A stretch of 64,000 nucleotides of DNA from NCBI RefSeq assembly GCF_937936315.1, contig NZ_CALGWU010000024.1:87649-151648 (forward strand), read 5' to 3'. The notes below the pieces were generated by a model that made no database searches, had not been told where the DNA came from, and worked only from the letters and a program-made list of their open reading frames with translations. Position 1 is the first letter of the stretch. Each line of letters starts with the position of its first letter. Of this stretch, positions 1 to 7,297 are shown piece by piece. The translations under genes were made by a program, and so were the position numbers. Origin of the DNA: an uncultured Capnocytophaga sp. GTDB lineage: Bacteria; Bacteroidota; Bacteroidia; Flavobacteriales; Flavobacteriaceae.

Positions 1-177
1 GCAGGTACCGCCAATTCACTCACAGGAATGTTGCGTTTTGGTATCGGTTCGGTAGTAGGGGCAGTGCTCTCGCTTTTCGCCATCACCTCCGAGCGCCCAA
101 TGGTATTTGCAATGGCAATATGTATAGGGGTAGGCGCTCTCAGTTATGTGTTATTAGTAAAACGATTTGCTGATTAG
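1..177 (+). CDS. Bcr/CflA-type MFS efflux transporter, C-terminal fragment
   Basis: This is the last 58 codons of a gene that begins before the window; the frame is open from base 1 to a TAG at 175-177. The peptide begins AGTANSLTG and continues with a hydrophobic segment, a short hydrophilic turn and a second hydrophobic segment ending in VKRFAD. The AGTA(N/S)SL motif before the last two helices is typical of Bcr/CflA drug-resistance transporters of the major facilitator superfamily, which export small molecules with proton antiport across the inner membrane. The family call rests on this short motif and on the helix pattern only. Nothing can be said about substrate. Confidence 0.6.
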   Translation, partial: AGTANSLTGMLRFGIGSVVGAVLSLFAITSERPMVFAMAICIGVGALSYVLLVKRFAD

Positions 178-273
178 CGATTTTGTGGCTTTTTGAGTGG
201 CACAAGTATAACCTTACGCCTGTAGAGCATATATTTTAGTAGGAGGCAAAGCTACACTTCGCCCCCTACTTTT

Positions 274-684
274 TTAATCTATAGTCATTAAAGTGTCTTT
301 TAAATAAACAGTAAGCATTATAGAATCATTTTCTTTTACTTTTATGTTTTTGATATAGACACTTTTGCCTGCTCTTACCCCCGTTACCCACATATCGTAT
401 TTTCTATTAGGAGAAAGACGCAAATAATTTTCCTTAGGCCTAAATATAGAAACGCCATTAACCCATAGATACCAACGATCACTTGGGATAGGATCACCAT
501 ATTCAATTACATTAATTTTTAAAATTTCTGCATATCCTTTTTTTAGTTTGTGATAACTAAGGGTATAATCTTCTCCTTCTACCCCTATTTTCTCTTCATT
601 AGGGTTTATTTGCCTTTTAAGGGAGTTACATCCCATTGATAGCAGACTTACTACTACAATTGTTAGGGTTATTACTTTTTTCAT
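274..684 (-). CDS. small lipoprotein, GEDYT-family copy 1
   Basis: Encodes a 136-residue lipoprotein of unknown function. The N-terminus has a short charged start, a hydrophobic stretch and the lipobox LSMGC (Cys 19), so it should be lipid-anchored. A conserved block GVEGEDYTLSYHKLK at about residues 34-48 is shared with the three genes that follow upstream. The C-terminal half reads like a small beta-sandwich with a WYLWVNG strand. It is almost identical to the neighbour at 725-1135; both end in DTLMTID, and the DNA upstream is duplicated too. I do not recognise a named domain. The four-gene cluster beside a decayed peptidase suggests a lineage-specific surface or periplasmic family grown by tandem duplication. 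Confidence 0.8.
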   Translation of the reverse strand: MKKVITLTIVVVSLLSMGCNSLKRQINPNEEKIGVEGEDYTLSYHKLKKGYAEILKINVIEYGDPIPSDRWYLWVNGVSIFRPKENYLRLSPNRKYDMWVTGVRAGKSVYIKNIKVKENDSIMLTVYLKDTLMTID

Positions 685-724
685 ATATTATTTTAAGGCA
701 AAGCTACTCTTTGCCCCTATTTTT

Positions 725-1135
725 TTAATCTATAGTCATTAAAGTGTCTTTTAAATAAATAGTAAGCATTATAGAATCATTTTCTTTTACTTTAATTTTT
801 TTGATATAGACACTTTTGCCTGCCATTACTCCCGTTACCCACATATCGTATTTTCTATTAGGAGAAAGACGCAAATAATTTTGCTTAGGTCTGAATATAG
901 GAACGCCATTAACCCATAGATACCAACGATCACTTGGGATAGGATCACCATATTCAATCACATTGATATTTAAAAATCCAGTACCTCTATCTTTTAGTTT
1001 GTGATAACTAAGGGTATAATCCTCTCCTTCTACCCCTATTTTCCGTTCGTTAGGGTTTATTTGTCTTTTAAGGGAGTTACATCCCATTGATAGCAGACTT
1101 ACTACTACAATTGCTAGGGTTATTATATCTTTCAT
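725..1135 (-). CDS. small lipoprotein, GEDYT-family copy 2
   Basis: A 136-residue paralogue of the lipoprotein at 274-684, with the same lipobox (LSMGC), the same GVEGEDYTLSYHKLK block and the same C-terminus. Differences cluster in residues 48-60 (KDRGTGFLNINVIEY here) and at scattered positions, so the duplication is recent. The 40-bp gap to the next copy is itself repeated, including the AGGCAAAGCTAC-like stretch on the plus strand, which shows that gene and spacer were duplicated together. Function unknown. It probably shares a transcript with its neighbours, because all four genes point the same way with gaps under 50 bp. Confidence 0.8.
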   Translation of the reverse strand: MKDIITLAIVVVSLLSMGCNSLKRQINPNERKIGVEGEDYTLSYHKLKDRGTGFLNINVIEYGDPIPSDRWYLWVNGVPIFRPKQNYLRLSPNRKYDMWVTGVMAGKSVYIKKIKVKENDSIMLTIYLKDTLMTID

Positions 1136-1183
1136 ATATTATTTTAAGGCAAAACTACACTTTGCCCCTACTTTTTTAATCTA

Positions 1184-1615
1184 TTATTTAAAGCGTATTT
1201 TTTTACGAGCTAATATCCCCTCATCTACTATTTCTGCTTTTATAACAAGAGAATCGCCTGACTGCGGTTTAATATTTAATATTTTCATAGTTTGAGAGGT
1301 GTGAGAACCTATATTAAAATTATATTTTCTATCACTGAAAACTCTAAATGTAACAATAGGTTTATCAAAAAAGAACATTCCATTATACTCTATATAGAAC
1401 GGTACATCAGGAGTTTTTCCTGCATCATCAACAATTTGAAATGTAATTTGCCCTGAGGTACATTTACTCCTATATTTTTCAATGGTATAATCCTCTCCTA
1501 AAATGGCTTTTTTAGGCTTTTTATCAATTACCTTATGGGAGCCAGAATGATAGCAACTTATAAGCATAAGTATGGCAAAAAAGGAAAGTATTTTTTTTAT
1601 TGGTAAGATTTTCAT
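1184..1615 (-). CDS. small lipoprotein, GEDYT-family copy 3
   Basis: Encodes about 143 residues. I start at the ATG at 1615 (MKILPIKKIL) and not at an earlier in-frame start eight codons upstream, because the signal peptide begins there: a Lys-rich start, a hydrophobic core, then the lipobox LISC. The family block appears as AILGEDYTIEKYRSK. The rest is divergent from copies 1 and 2 but keeps a central strand (VPFYIEYNGMFFF) and a C-terminal segment with SGDSLVIKAEI, which is matched in copy 4 by RDSLVIKARLF. Function unknown. Copies 3 and 4 form one subgroup and copies 1 and 2 another. Confidence 0.72.
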   Translation of the reverse strand: MKILPIKKILSFFAILMLISCYHSGSHKVIDKKPKKAILGEDYTIEKYRSKCTSGQITFQIVDDAGKTPDVPFYIEYNGMFFFDKPIVTFRVFSDRKYNFNIGSHTSQTMKILNIKPQSGDSLVIKAEIVDEGILARKKIRFK

Positions 1616-1662
1616 ATCACATTTTTTAATACTCCCCACTTAGAAATGGGGAGTATGATTAT

Positions 1663-2088
1663 TCAATACAAAATAACATTTTCTTCCTCAAATAAACGTG
1701 CTTTTATAACAAGAGAATCTCTTTGTCGAGGTTTTATGTTATTAATATGAATCATTTTATAACCAAGGGTGGTGATTTTTGCATTATATTTACTACCACT
1801 TTCTACATTCAAAGTAATTGTGTTCTTATCATTTGGAAATCTAAAATAAATATTATTTACTGAAAAGAAAAAATATTTAGCAGGGAGTTCAAACCCTCTT
1901 GTTGTTACATCAAAAGTAAGACGGGCTCCTCCTATTTCTCTCTTTTTCATTTTATACTTTTCAATGGTATAATCTTTCCCTAACACTGCTATCTTTTCTG
2001 TGTTAGGGTCTATTTTTGAAGTGCTACAACTCATTAAGAGGAGTGTCAATAAAATAACTATTTTATGGTCTATTTTTAGTGAGTTCAT
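1663..2088 (-). CDS. small lipoprotein, GEDYT-family copy 4
   Basis: Encodes about 141 residues from the ATG at 2088 (MNSLKIDHK), followed by a hydrophobic core and the lipobox LLMSC. An earlier in-frame start lies 19 codons upstream, but the region before 2088 is the tail of the decayed peptidase gene in another frame, and the signal peptide fits the later start. It carries the family block AVLGKDYTIEKYKMK and ends with RDSLVIKARLFEEE. The start overlaps the last codons of the peptidase pseudogene at 2063-2637. The pair was therefore probably translated in a coupled way, which hints that the lipoprotein family once worked with the peptidase. That functional link is inference. Confidence 0.72.
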   Translation of the reverse strand: MNSLKIDHKIVILLTLLLMSCSTSKIDPNTEKIAVLGKDYTIEKYKMKKREIGGARLTFDVTTRGFELPAKYFFFSVNNIYFRFPNDKNTITLNVESGSKYNAKITTLGYKMIHINNIKPRQRDSLVIKARLFEEENVILY

Positions 2089-2637
2089 CGTATAAAATTC
2101 TTTTAATTTTCTCTTTTTCTGCTTCTGGAAGTGCTTTATATTCATCAGTTTTTTCTAAACCTCCCCACGACATCAACCTATAATACTCCAATGTATGTTG
2201 TCCACGGTCATATCGAGCTAAGGATTCAGCCATTGCCTCCACAAATTCAGTGATTAACTTATGCTGTGTGATATTAGCATCTTTGTTTTGCCCTACTTGA
2301 GTATTTTGATATAAAAGTATTAGCCTTTTCAGCTATATCATTATATTGCCGTTCAATTCTCATTCTATCTAATTGCATCAACATATAAGCGTGTAAAGTT
2401 TCGTGAATAATGGTCTTAGCAATAGCAAGATTAGAACCTTATTTTAGTAGTCTTTTGTCTAAGGTAATATTGTAATGGGTAAGCCCTGGTATTTTAGTAG
2501 CATTACCATTTGGCTTGAGCATTAATGAGCAATTATGGCTCCTGCAAGGTGATGCCCTCCTCTTGAAGCGATGCATCTTCTTTTTGGCAGCCAGTCAGTA
2601 AGAAAACACTACTAATAAGAAATATTACACCTTTCAT
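2063..2637 (-). pseudogene. decayed lipoprotein zinc metallopeptidase (HEXXH)
   Basis: Read on the minus strand, an ATG at 2637 starts a lipoprotein signal peptide (MKGVIFLISSVFLLTGC) that runs into a stop after 34 codons. Homologous-looking sequence continues in other frames: KIPGLTHYNITLDKRLL, a TAA, then IAKTIIHETLHAYMLMQLD, a frameshift, then KLITEFVEAMAESLARYD, ending in DELTKNRP and a TAA at 2063-2065. HETLH is a textbook HEXXH zinc-protease site, and the layout (lipobox, substrate strand, HEXXH helix, later acidic helix) fits a secreted metallopeptidase. At least two in-frame stops and one frameshift mean it cannot make a full protein. It overlaps the start of the downstream lipoprotein gene by 26 bp. 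Confidence 0.75.
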
Positions 2638-2853
2638 TTTATTACGGTTTTAAGTGATTTATCGCACAAAGAAAAGAAAACTATTCAAAACAAGCAAATT
2701 AGAAATGTTAAATATTTCTTAAAAAATATAATAATCTTCGCTTTTACTCGTTTTTAGAGATACTCATAAGAGCAAAGTATGCTCATAAAAAAATTACCAC
2801 TGCGCTTGCTTCTATAATAATTCACCATTGACAACTAACATATAATATAAACA

Positions 2854-3366
2854 TCATAACTCAATATTTACCTTATATGTATCATTAATGAGTATAAAAT
2901 TAGTATTGTGTTTCTTTGCAAGGGCTAAAAACTTTGCATTATCATCTAAAACACTTTCCTTTGTACACCAATCATCATCTAAACGGTTTTCTATAGCATT
3001 TGCATATTTCTTTATATCATCAAAGTGGGTTTTAATATAGTTTTCACTCATTACAAGACAATAACATTTAATATCCTTGAGATATTTTTTTGTAAAATCT
3101 TTTTCCCTGTCAAAAGGAATGTATACCCCTTCAATAATAAGATTTTGTTTGTTTTCTATGGCTGTCTTGATCATTTCACGAATAATAGGCCACATATAAT
3201 CTGTAAGTTCTTTATCATTTTCTAAGGTAAGTTTAGTATAACCGCTGCGAATTAATCCCATTTTTAAGTGATCTATTGATAGATATGGGTATTTATATTT
3301 TTCTAATAGCTTTTGAGCTAAAAAAGTCTTACCTGTGTGTGAAGCTCCAGTAATTATAACAATCAT
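2854..3366 (-). CDS. small P-loop ATP-binding (kinase-like) protein
   Basis: A 170-residue soluble protein beginning MIVIITGASHTGKT, a clean Walker A motif (GASHTGKT, residues 7-14) at the extreme N-terminus, as in nucleoside and adenylate kinase-like P-loop enzymes. A DHLKMGLIRSG segment near residue 33 and an IIEGVYIPFD strand near residue 78 fit the substrate-binding and Walker B positions of zeta-toxin/2-phosphoglycerate-kinase-like proteins. Its substrate is not evident. It stands alone: about 215 bp without a gene separates it from the peptidase pseudogene downstream, and 127 bp from the lipoprotein gene upstream. It could phosphorylate a small metabolite or, less likely, be an AAA-type regulator. 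Confidence 0.6.
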   Translation of the reverse strand: MIVIITGASHTGKTFLAQKLLEKYKYPYLSIDHLKMGLIRSGYTKLTLENDKELTDYMWPIIREMIKTAIENKQNLIIEGVYIPFDREKDFTKKYLKDIKCYCLVMSENYIKTHFDDIKKYANAIENRLDDDWCTKESVLDDNAKFLALAKKHNTNFILINDTYKVNIEL

Positions 3367-3493
3367 TTTTAATAGTCAAAAAGAAATAGTTTGTGAATTT
3401 ATCAAACAGAAATTGAGATCTCATAATATTAAATATTTCATAGAAATTATCATTATGATGTTTTTATTTCTCCTAGCAAGTAATCAATGTTTT

Positions 3494-3937
3494 TTATTCC
3501 TCATTGTCCTTGTTGCCATTATAGGAAGTTAGCCAAATATTCGGGTCTGTATGAAAATTTTGGTTTTTATCGACTTCAACATAATTAACCTCTCCCGTAT
3601 TTGCATTGACCCAAATACCCGTACAATTAAAAATACCGATTTTATGAATATATGTTACCGTTGAAAATATATAACAATCATCATAAACATAGTATAATGG
3701 GTATCCTTCTTTCGATTTAAGTTTTATCTTATCTTGATTTTTGACAGCATAACCTAAATGTATTTGGTAAGCCTCTTCTAACTTTATATTTTTCGTAGCT
3801 TCCCACGCTTGAAATTCTTGCGAATACTGATTATAAGGTATCGCTTTATTTTTATCTATTTGCGTTGTAAGGCTCTTGTAGTTTTTGCAACCCAACAAAA
3901 GCAATGCTAATACTAAATATTTGATATGATTCTTCAT
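3494..3937 (-). CDS. hypothetical lipoprotein
   Basis: Encodes 147 residues with a lipoprotein signal (MKNHIKYLVLALLLLGC). The mature part contains YNQYSQEFQAWEATKN followed by strands GYPLYYVYDDCYIF and IGIFNCTGIWVNANTGEV, with three Cys after the lipid-anchor Cys. I do not recognise the family. The gene stands alone, with an AT-rich unassigned stretch upstream that carries a copy of the CTCGCGCCAGC-type short repeat (about 3980-3996). The same short repeat sits upstream of the toxin-island gene at 18512. Confidence 0.65.
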   Translation of the reverse strand: MKNHIKYLVLALLLLGCKNYKSLTTQIDKNKAIPYNQYSQEFQAWEATKNIKLEEAYQIHLGYAVKNQDKIKLKSKEGYPLYYVYDDCYIFSTVTYIHKIGIFNCTGIWVNANTGEVNYVEVDKNQNFHTDPNIWLTSYNGNKDNEE

Positions 3938-4310
3938 TATGATGTTGTTTATAGGGTTCTTCGTTAGTGTTTTATTCTCCCCCTGCTGGCGCGAGCGTGT
4001 CGCTCGTGCTTTATCAATAAGGATTTAAAACATTACCCCTTACTTGCTTAACCAATGTTTAAACTCACTTGTTAATTTTTTCTCTTTGAGTTTGGAAAGT
4101 GGCATCTTCCTTCCTGATAACGTGTTTCTTGTATTCCAACAACTTTTCACGGCAAAAGAAAGAAAATAAAATGAATTTCACAAACTTCCGCTAAGTTTTC
4201 TACTAATTTTGCTAATTTGCCATTTTTCTCACAAGGCAACTGCTAATAGAAGGACCGCCCTAAAGCCTTCTTAATATTATCCGTACAGAAGGTTAAAAAT
4301 GTTAATTCTC
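3938..4310. other. gene-free stretch with a short GC-rich interspersed repeat
   Basis: No convincing coding sequence is visible on either strand. Near 3978-4003 there is a GC-rich patch, CCCCCTGCTGGCGCGAGCG, followed by a short imperfect palindrome (GAGCGTGTCGCTC). Its reverse complement matches the CTCGCGCCAGCGGGGG patch at about 18436-18452. The rest is AT-rich sequence with no clear open frame, probably eroded intergenic DNA. Confidence 0.5.
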
Positions 4311-4341
4311 TTGACAAACAAACTGCAAAGCACTACCTTTG
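4311..4341 (+). promoter_or_regulatory. Bacteroidota-type promoter for the candidate RNA
   Basis: TTG at 4311-4313 and TACCTTTG at 4334-4341 are separated by 20 bp, an excellent match to the Bacteroidota -33/-7 consensus (TTTG, 19-20 bp, TAnnTTTG). Transcription would start near 4346-4350. No open frame begins downstream before the terminator at 4473-4524, so it appears to drive a short non-coding transcript. Confidence 0.7.
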
Positions 4342-4345
4342 TAGC

Positions 4346-4525
4346 GGAGAATTGATAAAAGCATTGCCTATGAAACATCTTGCAATGTAGGCATATAGGT
4401 CAATAGAGTGATAACCTATGGCTTCCTACAACAACATTACTAAAAGTATCACTCTCAAACTTAATTACAACCACTTCGTCAAAGTCCTCAACACCTGCAG
4501 TGCCACGTCTTTGACGAAGTTTTCT
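4346..4525 (+). ncRNA. candidate structured small RNA upstream of accD
   Basis: A roughly 180-nt transcription unit with its own strong promoter, no plausible coding sequence and a perfect 12-bp terminator stem at its end. Several complementary segments suggest folding: CATTGC (4362-4367) with GCAATG (4382-4387); ATAGGT (4395-4400) with ACCTAT (4414-4419); and AGAGTGATA (4405-4413) with TATCACTCT (4447-4455), nine bases with no mismatch. The last pair starts inside the loop of the second, so the two form either a pseudoknot or alternative folds. accD has a separate promoter after the terminator. This favours a free-standing RNA over a leader, though an attenuated leader is not excluded. I cannot match it to a known RNA family. 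Confidence 0.5.
4473..4524 (+). terminator. intrinsic terminator
   Basis: ACTTCGTCAAAG (4473-4484) and CTTTGACGAAGT (4509-4520) form a perfect 12-bp stem with a 24-nt loop, followed by TTTCTATTT. It ends the candidate small RNA and lies just upstream of the accD promoter. Confidence 0.65.
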
Positions 4526-4537
4526 ATTTCCTAAAAA

Positions 4538-4567
4538 TTGCTATTTAAAAAAAACTTTGTACTTTTG
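4538..4567 (+). promoter_or_regulatory. accD promoter
   Basis: TTG at 4538-4540, a 19-bp spacer and TACTTTTG at 4560-4567 match the Bacteroidota -33/-7 consensus. The predicted start near 4573 leaves a leader of about 18 nt before the ATG at 4591. Confidence 0.7.
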
Positions 4568-4590
4568 CGCTTTACTAAAACTGATTGATT

Positions 4591-5445
4591 ATGTCTTGGT
4601 TTAAAAGAACAGCAAAAGGAATACAAACCTCTACTGAGGAAAAGAAAGATATCCCTAAAGGATTATGGTATAAATCACCTAGTGGTAACATCGTGGAACA
4701 AGATGAGTTGGCCACCAACTTTTATGTAAGTCCTGATGATGGTTATCACGTGCGCATAGGCAGCAAAGAGTACTTCCAAATATTGTTTGATAACAACGAA
4801 TTTCAGGAACTCGATGCCAAAATGACCTCTAAAGACCCGCTGAATTTTACGGATACCAAAGCCTACACCCAGCGTTTGGAAGAAGCTACCCAAAAAACAG
4901 ATCTCAAAGATGCCGTTCGCACTGCCGTAGGTAACTCTAAAGGCAAACCTATAGTTATAGGTTGTATGGACTTCGCTTTTATCGGGGGCTCTATGGGAAG
5001 TGTGGTAGGTGAGAAAATTTGCCGTGCTATCGACTATGCTATCAAACACAAATTGCCTTTCTTGATGATTTCTAAATCGGGAGGCGCCCGAATGATGGAA
5101 GCTGCCCTTTCACTAATGCAAATGGCTAAAACCTCTATCAAACTCGCACAGCTCGACGAAGCCAAACTTCCTTATATTTCTCTCTGTACCGACCCTACAA
5201 CCGGAGGGATAAGCGCTTCATTTGCAATGCTTGGCGACATCAATATTGCCGAACCAGGTGCCCTCATAGGCTTTGCAGGTCCGCGCGTAGTGAAAGACAC
5301 CACGGGGCAAGACCTTCCAGAAGACTTCCAAACCGCTGAGTTCTTACTCGAACACGGCTTCTTAGACTTCATCGTAAACCGCAAAGAACTCAAAGACAAG
5401 GTAAATCTCTACATCGACTTGGTAATGAACCGCCCAGTGAGATAA
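4591..5445 (+). CDS. accD: acetyl-CoA carboxylase carboxyltransferase subunit beta
   Basis: Encodes 284 residues starting MSWFKRTAKG, the conserved start of flavobacterial AccD; a TTG two codons earlier is less likely. AccD and AccA form the carboxyltransferase that moves CO2 from biotin to acetyl-CoA, the first step of fatty-acid synthesis. The crotonase-like core is evident: MDFAFIGGSMGSVVGEK, ISKSGGARMMEAALSLMQM and the glycine-rich PTTGGISASFAMLGD segment. The N-terminal zinc ribbon is degenerate: all four Cys positions of the E. coli protein are replaced (S29, G32, S47, D50 by eye alignment), although the surrounding sequence is kept. Monocistronic by layout, with its own promoter. Confidence 0.95.
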   Translation: MSWFKRTAKGIQTSTEEKKDIPKGLWYKSPSGNIVEQDELATNFYVSPDDGYHVRIGSKEYFQILFDNNEFQELDAKMTSKDPLNFTDTKAYTQRLEEATQKTDLKDAVRTAVGNSKGKPIVIGCMDFAFIGGSMGSVVGEKICRAIDYAIKHKLPFLMISKSGGARMMEAALSLMQMAKTSIKLAQLDEAKLPYISLCTDPTTGGISASFAMLGDINIAEPGALIGFAGPRVVKDTTGQDLPEDFQTAEFLLEHGFLDFIVNRKELKDKVNLYIDLVMNRPVR

Positions 5446-5474
5446 AGGGTAACCCCAAAAAGACCAATAGTAAT

Positions 5475-5714
5475 ATGAACACACTTGTCTTAAACAAAAA
5501 TATTAATTTTGAAGAGTATCAACAAATAGTTGATTACTTTGCTACCATAGGGATTGAGGTAACCAATCCTTATAAATATCCCTCTCTAATTACTAATGAA
5601 GATAGAGAAGCAATTGCTTTAGCTCGCGAAGATGTTAAAAATGGCAATTGGATTGATGGAGAAGAATTGTTTGAGACTATTAGAAAAAAATATGTGAGTA
5701 AAATGGTCGGGTAA
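5475..5714 (+). CDS. antitoxin-like small protein, orphaned
   Basis: Encodes 79 residues, acidic and helical, with NFEEYQQIVDYFATIG near the start and REAIALAREDVKNGNW in the second half. Length, charge and the position directly before a ParE-like remnant fit the antitoxin of a type II pair. The start of the downstream remnant overlaps its end, as it does in the intact pair at 33170-33708. The toxin is dead (see 5692-5781), so this gene is a leftover or may still neutralise related toxins encoded elsewhere. Family assignment is by context. Confidence 0.6.
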   Translation: MNTLVLNKNINFEEYQQIVDYFATIGIEVTNPYKYPSLITNEDREAIALAREDVKNGNWIDGEELFETIRKKYVSKMVG

Positions 5715-5781
5715 GGCAAGAACAGAATTAGAAAACACTTTAGACTTTTGGAGTGAAAAGAATAAATGTTACTCAAACTGA
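5692..5781 (+). pseudogene. remnant of a ParE/RelE-type toxin
   Basis: In the frame starting ATG at 5692 the second codon is TGA, followed by VKWSGKARTELENTLDFW and a stop at 5779-5781. This matches the N-terminus of the intact toxin at 33412 (TWTAEAENSLSEILEFW) at conserved positions. A single C-to-T change (CGA to TGA) would explain the early stop. The remaining two thirds of the usual 95-100 residues are missing. Confidence 0.65.
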
Positions 5782-5817
5782 CAAAATAACTGTAAACCAA
5801 TTTTAGGACGTGACACT

Positions 5818-5838
5818 TGTTACCTCTTACCTCTTACC
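5818..5838. repeat. heptamer tandem repeat (TCTTACC type)
   Basis: Three consecutive 7-bp units, TGTTACC, TCTTACC and TCTTACC, followed by TAATAAA and then the mvaD ATG at 5847. The same unit occurs at 14144-14171 and 16504-16531. Confidence 0.75.
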
Positions 5839-5846
5839 TAATAAAA

Positions 5847-6878
5847 ATGACAACATTCAAAGCACCCAGTAATATCGCCCTGGTAAAATATTGGGGCAAA
5901 AAGGGAGAACAACTCCCTGCAAACCCCTCTATTAGTTTCACACTTACGCATTGTTATACCGAGACTTCTATCGATTACGAACGTAGAAGTGAATCTTCTA
6001 TAGCTTCTGGCGATTCTTTTTCTTTTAACTTTAGCTTTGAAGGACAACCTAAACCGTCATTTCACCCTAAAATCAGCACTTTTTTTGAGCGTATCCTCCC
6101 TTACCTTCCTTTTTTAAAGGATTATCACTTCAATATTGCCTCTCATAATTCATTCCCACATAGCAGTGGCATTGCCTCCTCGGCGAGTGCTATGGCAGCG
6201 CTTTCGGTATGCTTGATGAAAATAGCTAAAGAATTAGGCGAAACTTATACTGAAGAAGCCTTTTGGCAAAAAGCGTCTTTCTTAGCGCGCTTAGGTTCGG
6301 GTAGTGCTTGCCGTAGTGTAAAAGGCAGTATTGTAGTATGGGGTGAACACCCTGCTATTGCAGGCAGTTCGGACGAATATGGCATTACCTACCCCCTACC
6401 CGTTCACGAAGTTTTTCAAAATTACCAAGATACTATCTTGCTCATCGACCGCGGTCAGAAGCAAGTGAGCAGCACTGTTGGGCATAACCTTATGCACGGT
6501 CACCCTTTTGCCGAGGCGCGTTTTACACAAGCTAATAAGAATATCAACCAACTCGTTAGCTGCTTTGCCTCTGGTGATATTGAGCATTTTATGGAGATTG
6601 TAGAAAGTGAAGCCCTCACCCTTCACGCGATGATGCAAACCAGCATTCCATACTTTATCTTGATGCGTCCTAACACCTTAGAAGTCATTCAGCGTGTGTG
6701 GCAATACCGCAAAGACACCAAAGTACCGCTCTGCTTCACCCTTGATGCAGGTGCTAATGTGCACTTGTTATACCCTAAAACTTCTATTGCAGAAGTGCAA
6801 AAGTTTATTGCAGAAGAATTAGCGCAATTCTGTGAAGGACAGCACTACATTCACGACGAAGTAGGTCAGCTTATTTGA
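5847..6878 (+). CDS. mvaD: diphosphomevalonate decarboxylase
   Basis: Encodes 343 residues starting MTTFKAPSNIALVKYWGK, the conserved N-terminal signature of this enzyme; the in-frame TTG ten codons earlier lies in the heptamer repeat region and is unlikely. It converts mevalonate diphosphate to isopentenyl diphosphate with ATP, the last step of the mevalonate route, which some Flavobacteriaceae use for isoprenoids. GHMP-kinase features are present: SFPHSSGIASSASAMAAL (ATP-binding loop) and ARLGSGSACRSVKGSIVVW. It ends in convergent overlap (13 bp) with the DUF488 gene on the other strand. No other mevalonate-pathway genes are nearby. Confidence 0.93.
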   Translation: MTTFKAPSNIALVKYWGKKGEQLPANPSISFTLTHCYTETSIDYERRSESSIASGDSFSFNFSFEGQPKPSFHPKISTFFERILPYLPFLKDYHFNIASHNSFPHSSGIASSASAMAALSVCLMKIAKELGETYTEEAFWQKASFLARLGSGSACRSVKGSIVVWGEHPAIAGSSDEYGITYPLPVHEVFQNYQDTILLIDRGQKQVSSTVGHNLMHGHPFAEARFTQANKNINQLVSCFASGDIEHFMEIVESEALTLHAMMQTSIPYFILMRPNTLEVIQRVWQYRKDTKVPLCFTLDAGANVHLLYPKTSIAEVQKFIAEELAQFCEGQHYIHDEVGQLI

Positions 6879-7204
6879 GATAGCAGTATAGGTAAGGCAC
6901 TTTTGTCAATCTCTTTGCTGGCAGTGAGCAAGGTTACCACTTTGTGTGTTTTCAGCGTTTCGCAAAAAGCCAGAAAATCCACATTGTGTTTTAGTTCTTC
7001 AGTATAATCTTTTTTAAAAGCGTCAAAATCACCATCTTGGTGATAGCGTTTGCGCAATTCGGTGCTTGGGGCGATTTCCTTTGCCCAAAGGTCTAAAGCA
7101 AGTGCTTCTTTTTTAATGCCGCGAGGCCAAAGGCGGTCGGCAAGTACTCTAAAACCATCGTTAGGGTCGTTTTCTTCATATACGCGTTTGAGATGTATTT
7201 CCAT
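6866..7204 (-). CDS. DUF488 family protein
   Basis: A 112-residue protein starting MEIHLKRVYEEND with the family hallmark RVLADRLWPRGIKK at residues 19-32 and LWAKEIAPSTELRKRYH following. DUF488 (YeaO-like) proteins are small soluble proteins of unknown biochemical role found across bacteria. The length is normal. The last 13 bp overlap the end of mvaD on the opposite strand. The 93-bp gap to the divergent ClC gene contains a direct repeat GTACAAAG-TTC-GTACAAAG (about 7224-7242) that could be a regulatory site for either gene. Confidence 0.88.
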   Translation of the reverse strand: MEIHLKRVYEENDPNDGFRVLADRLWPRGIKKEALALDLWAKEIAPSTELRKRYHQDGDFDAFKKDYTEELKHNVDFLAFCETLKTHKVVTLLTASKEIDKSALPILLSQIS

Positions 7205-7297
7205 TGTTTATCTGTATTAGTTTGTACAAAGTTCGTACAAAGGTAGTGAAAAAAGTAAATATTTCGTACTTTTGCCGCTGATTTTTCAATATAAACA

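Noticed and set aside
2063..2637. Small intact genes inside the peptidase relic
   Set aside because: The pieces in three frames join to one metallopeptidase; none has its own start signal and full domain.
4346..4525. Small RNA as 6S RNA, SRP RNA or tmRNA
   Set aside because: The sequence does not show the long rod of 6S RNA, the SRP tetraloop motifs or a tRNA-like end. It is left unnamed.
7224..7242. Strong divergent promoter from the GTACAAAG repeat
   Set aside because: The repeat is clear, but neither strand gives a -33/-7 pair with correct spacing, so it is mentioned only as a possible site.
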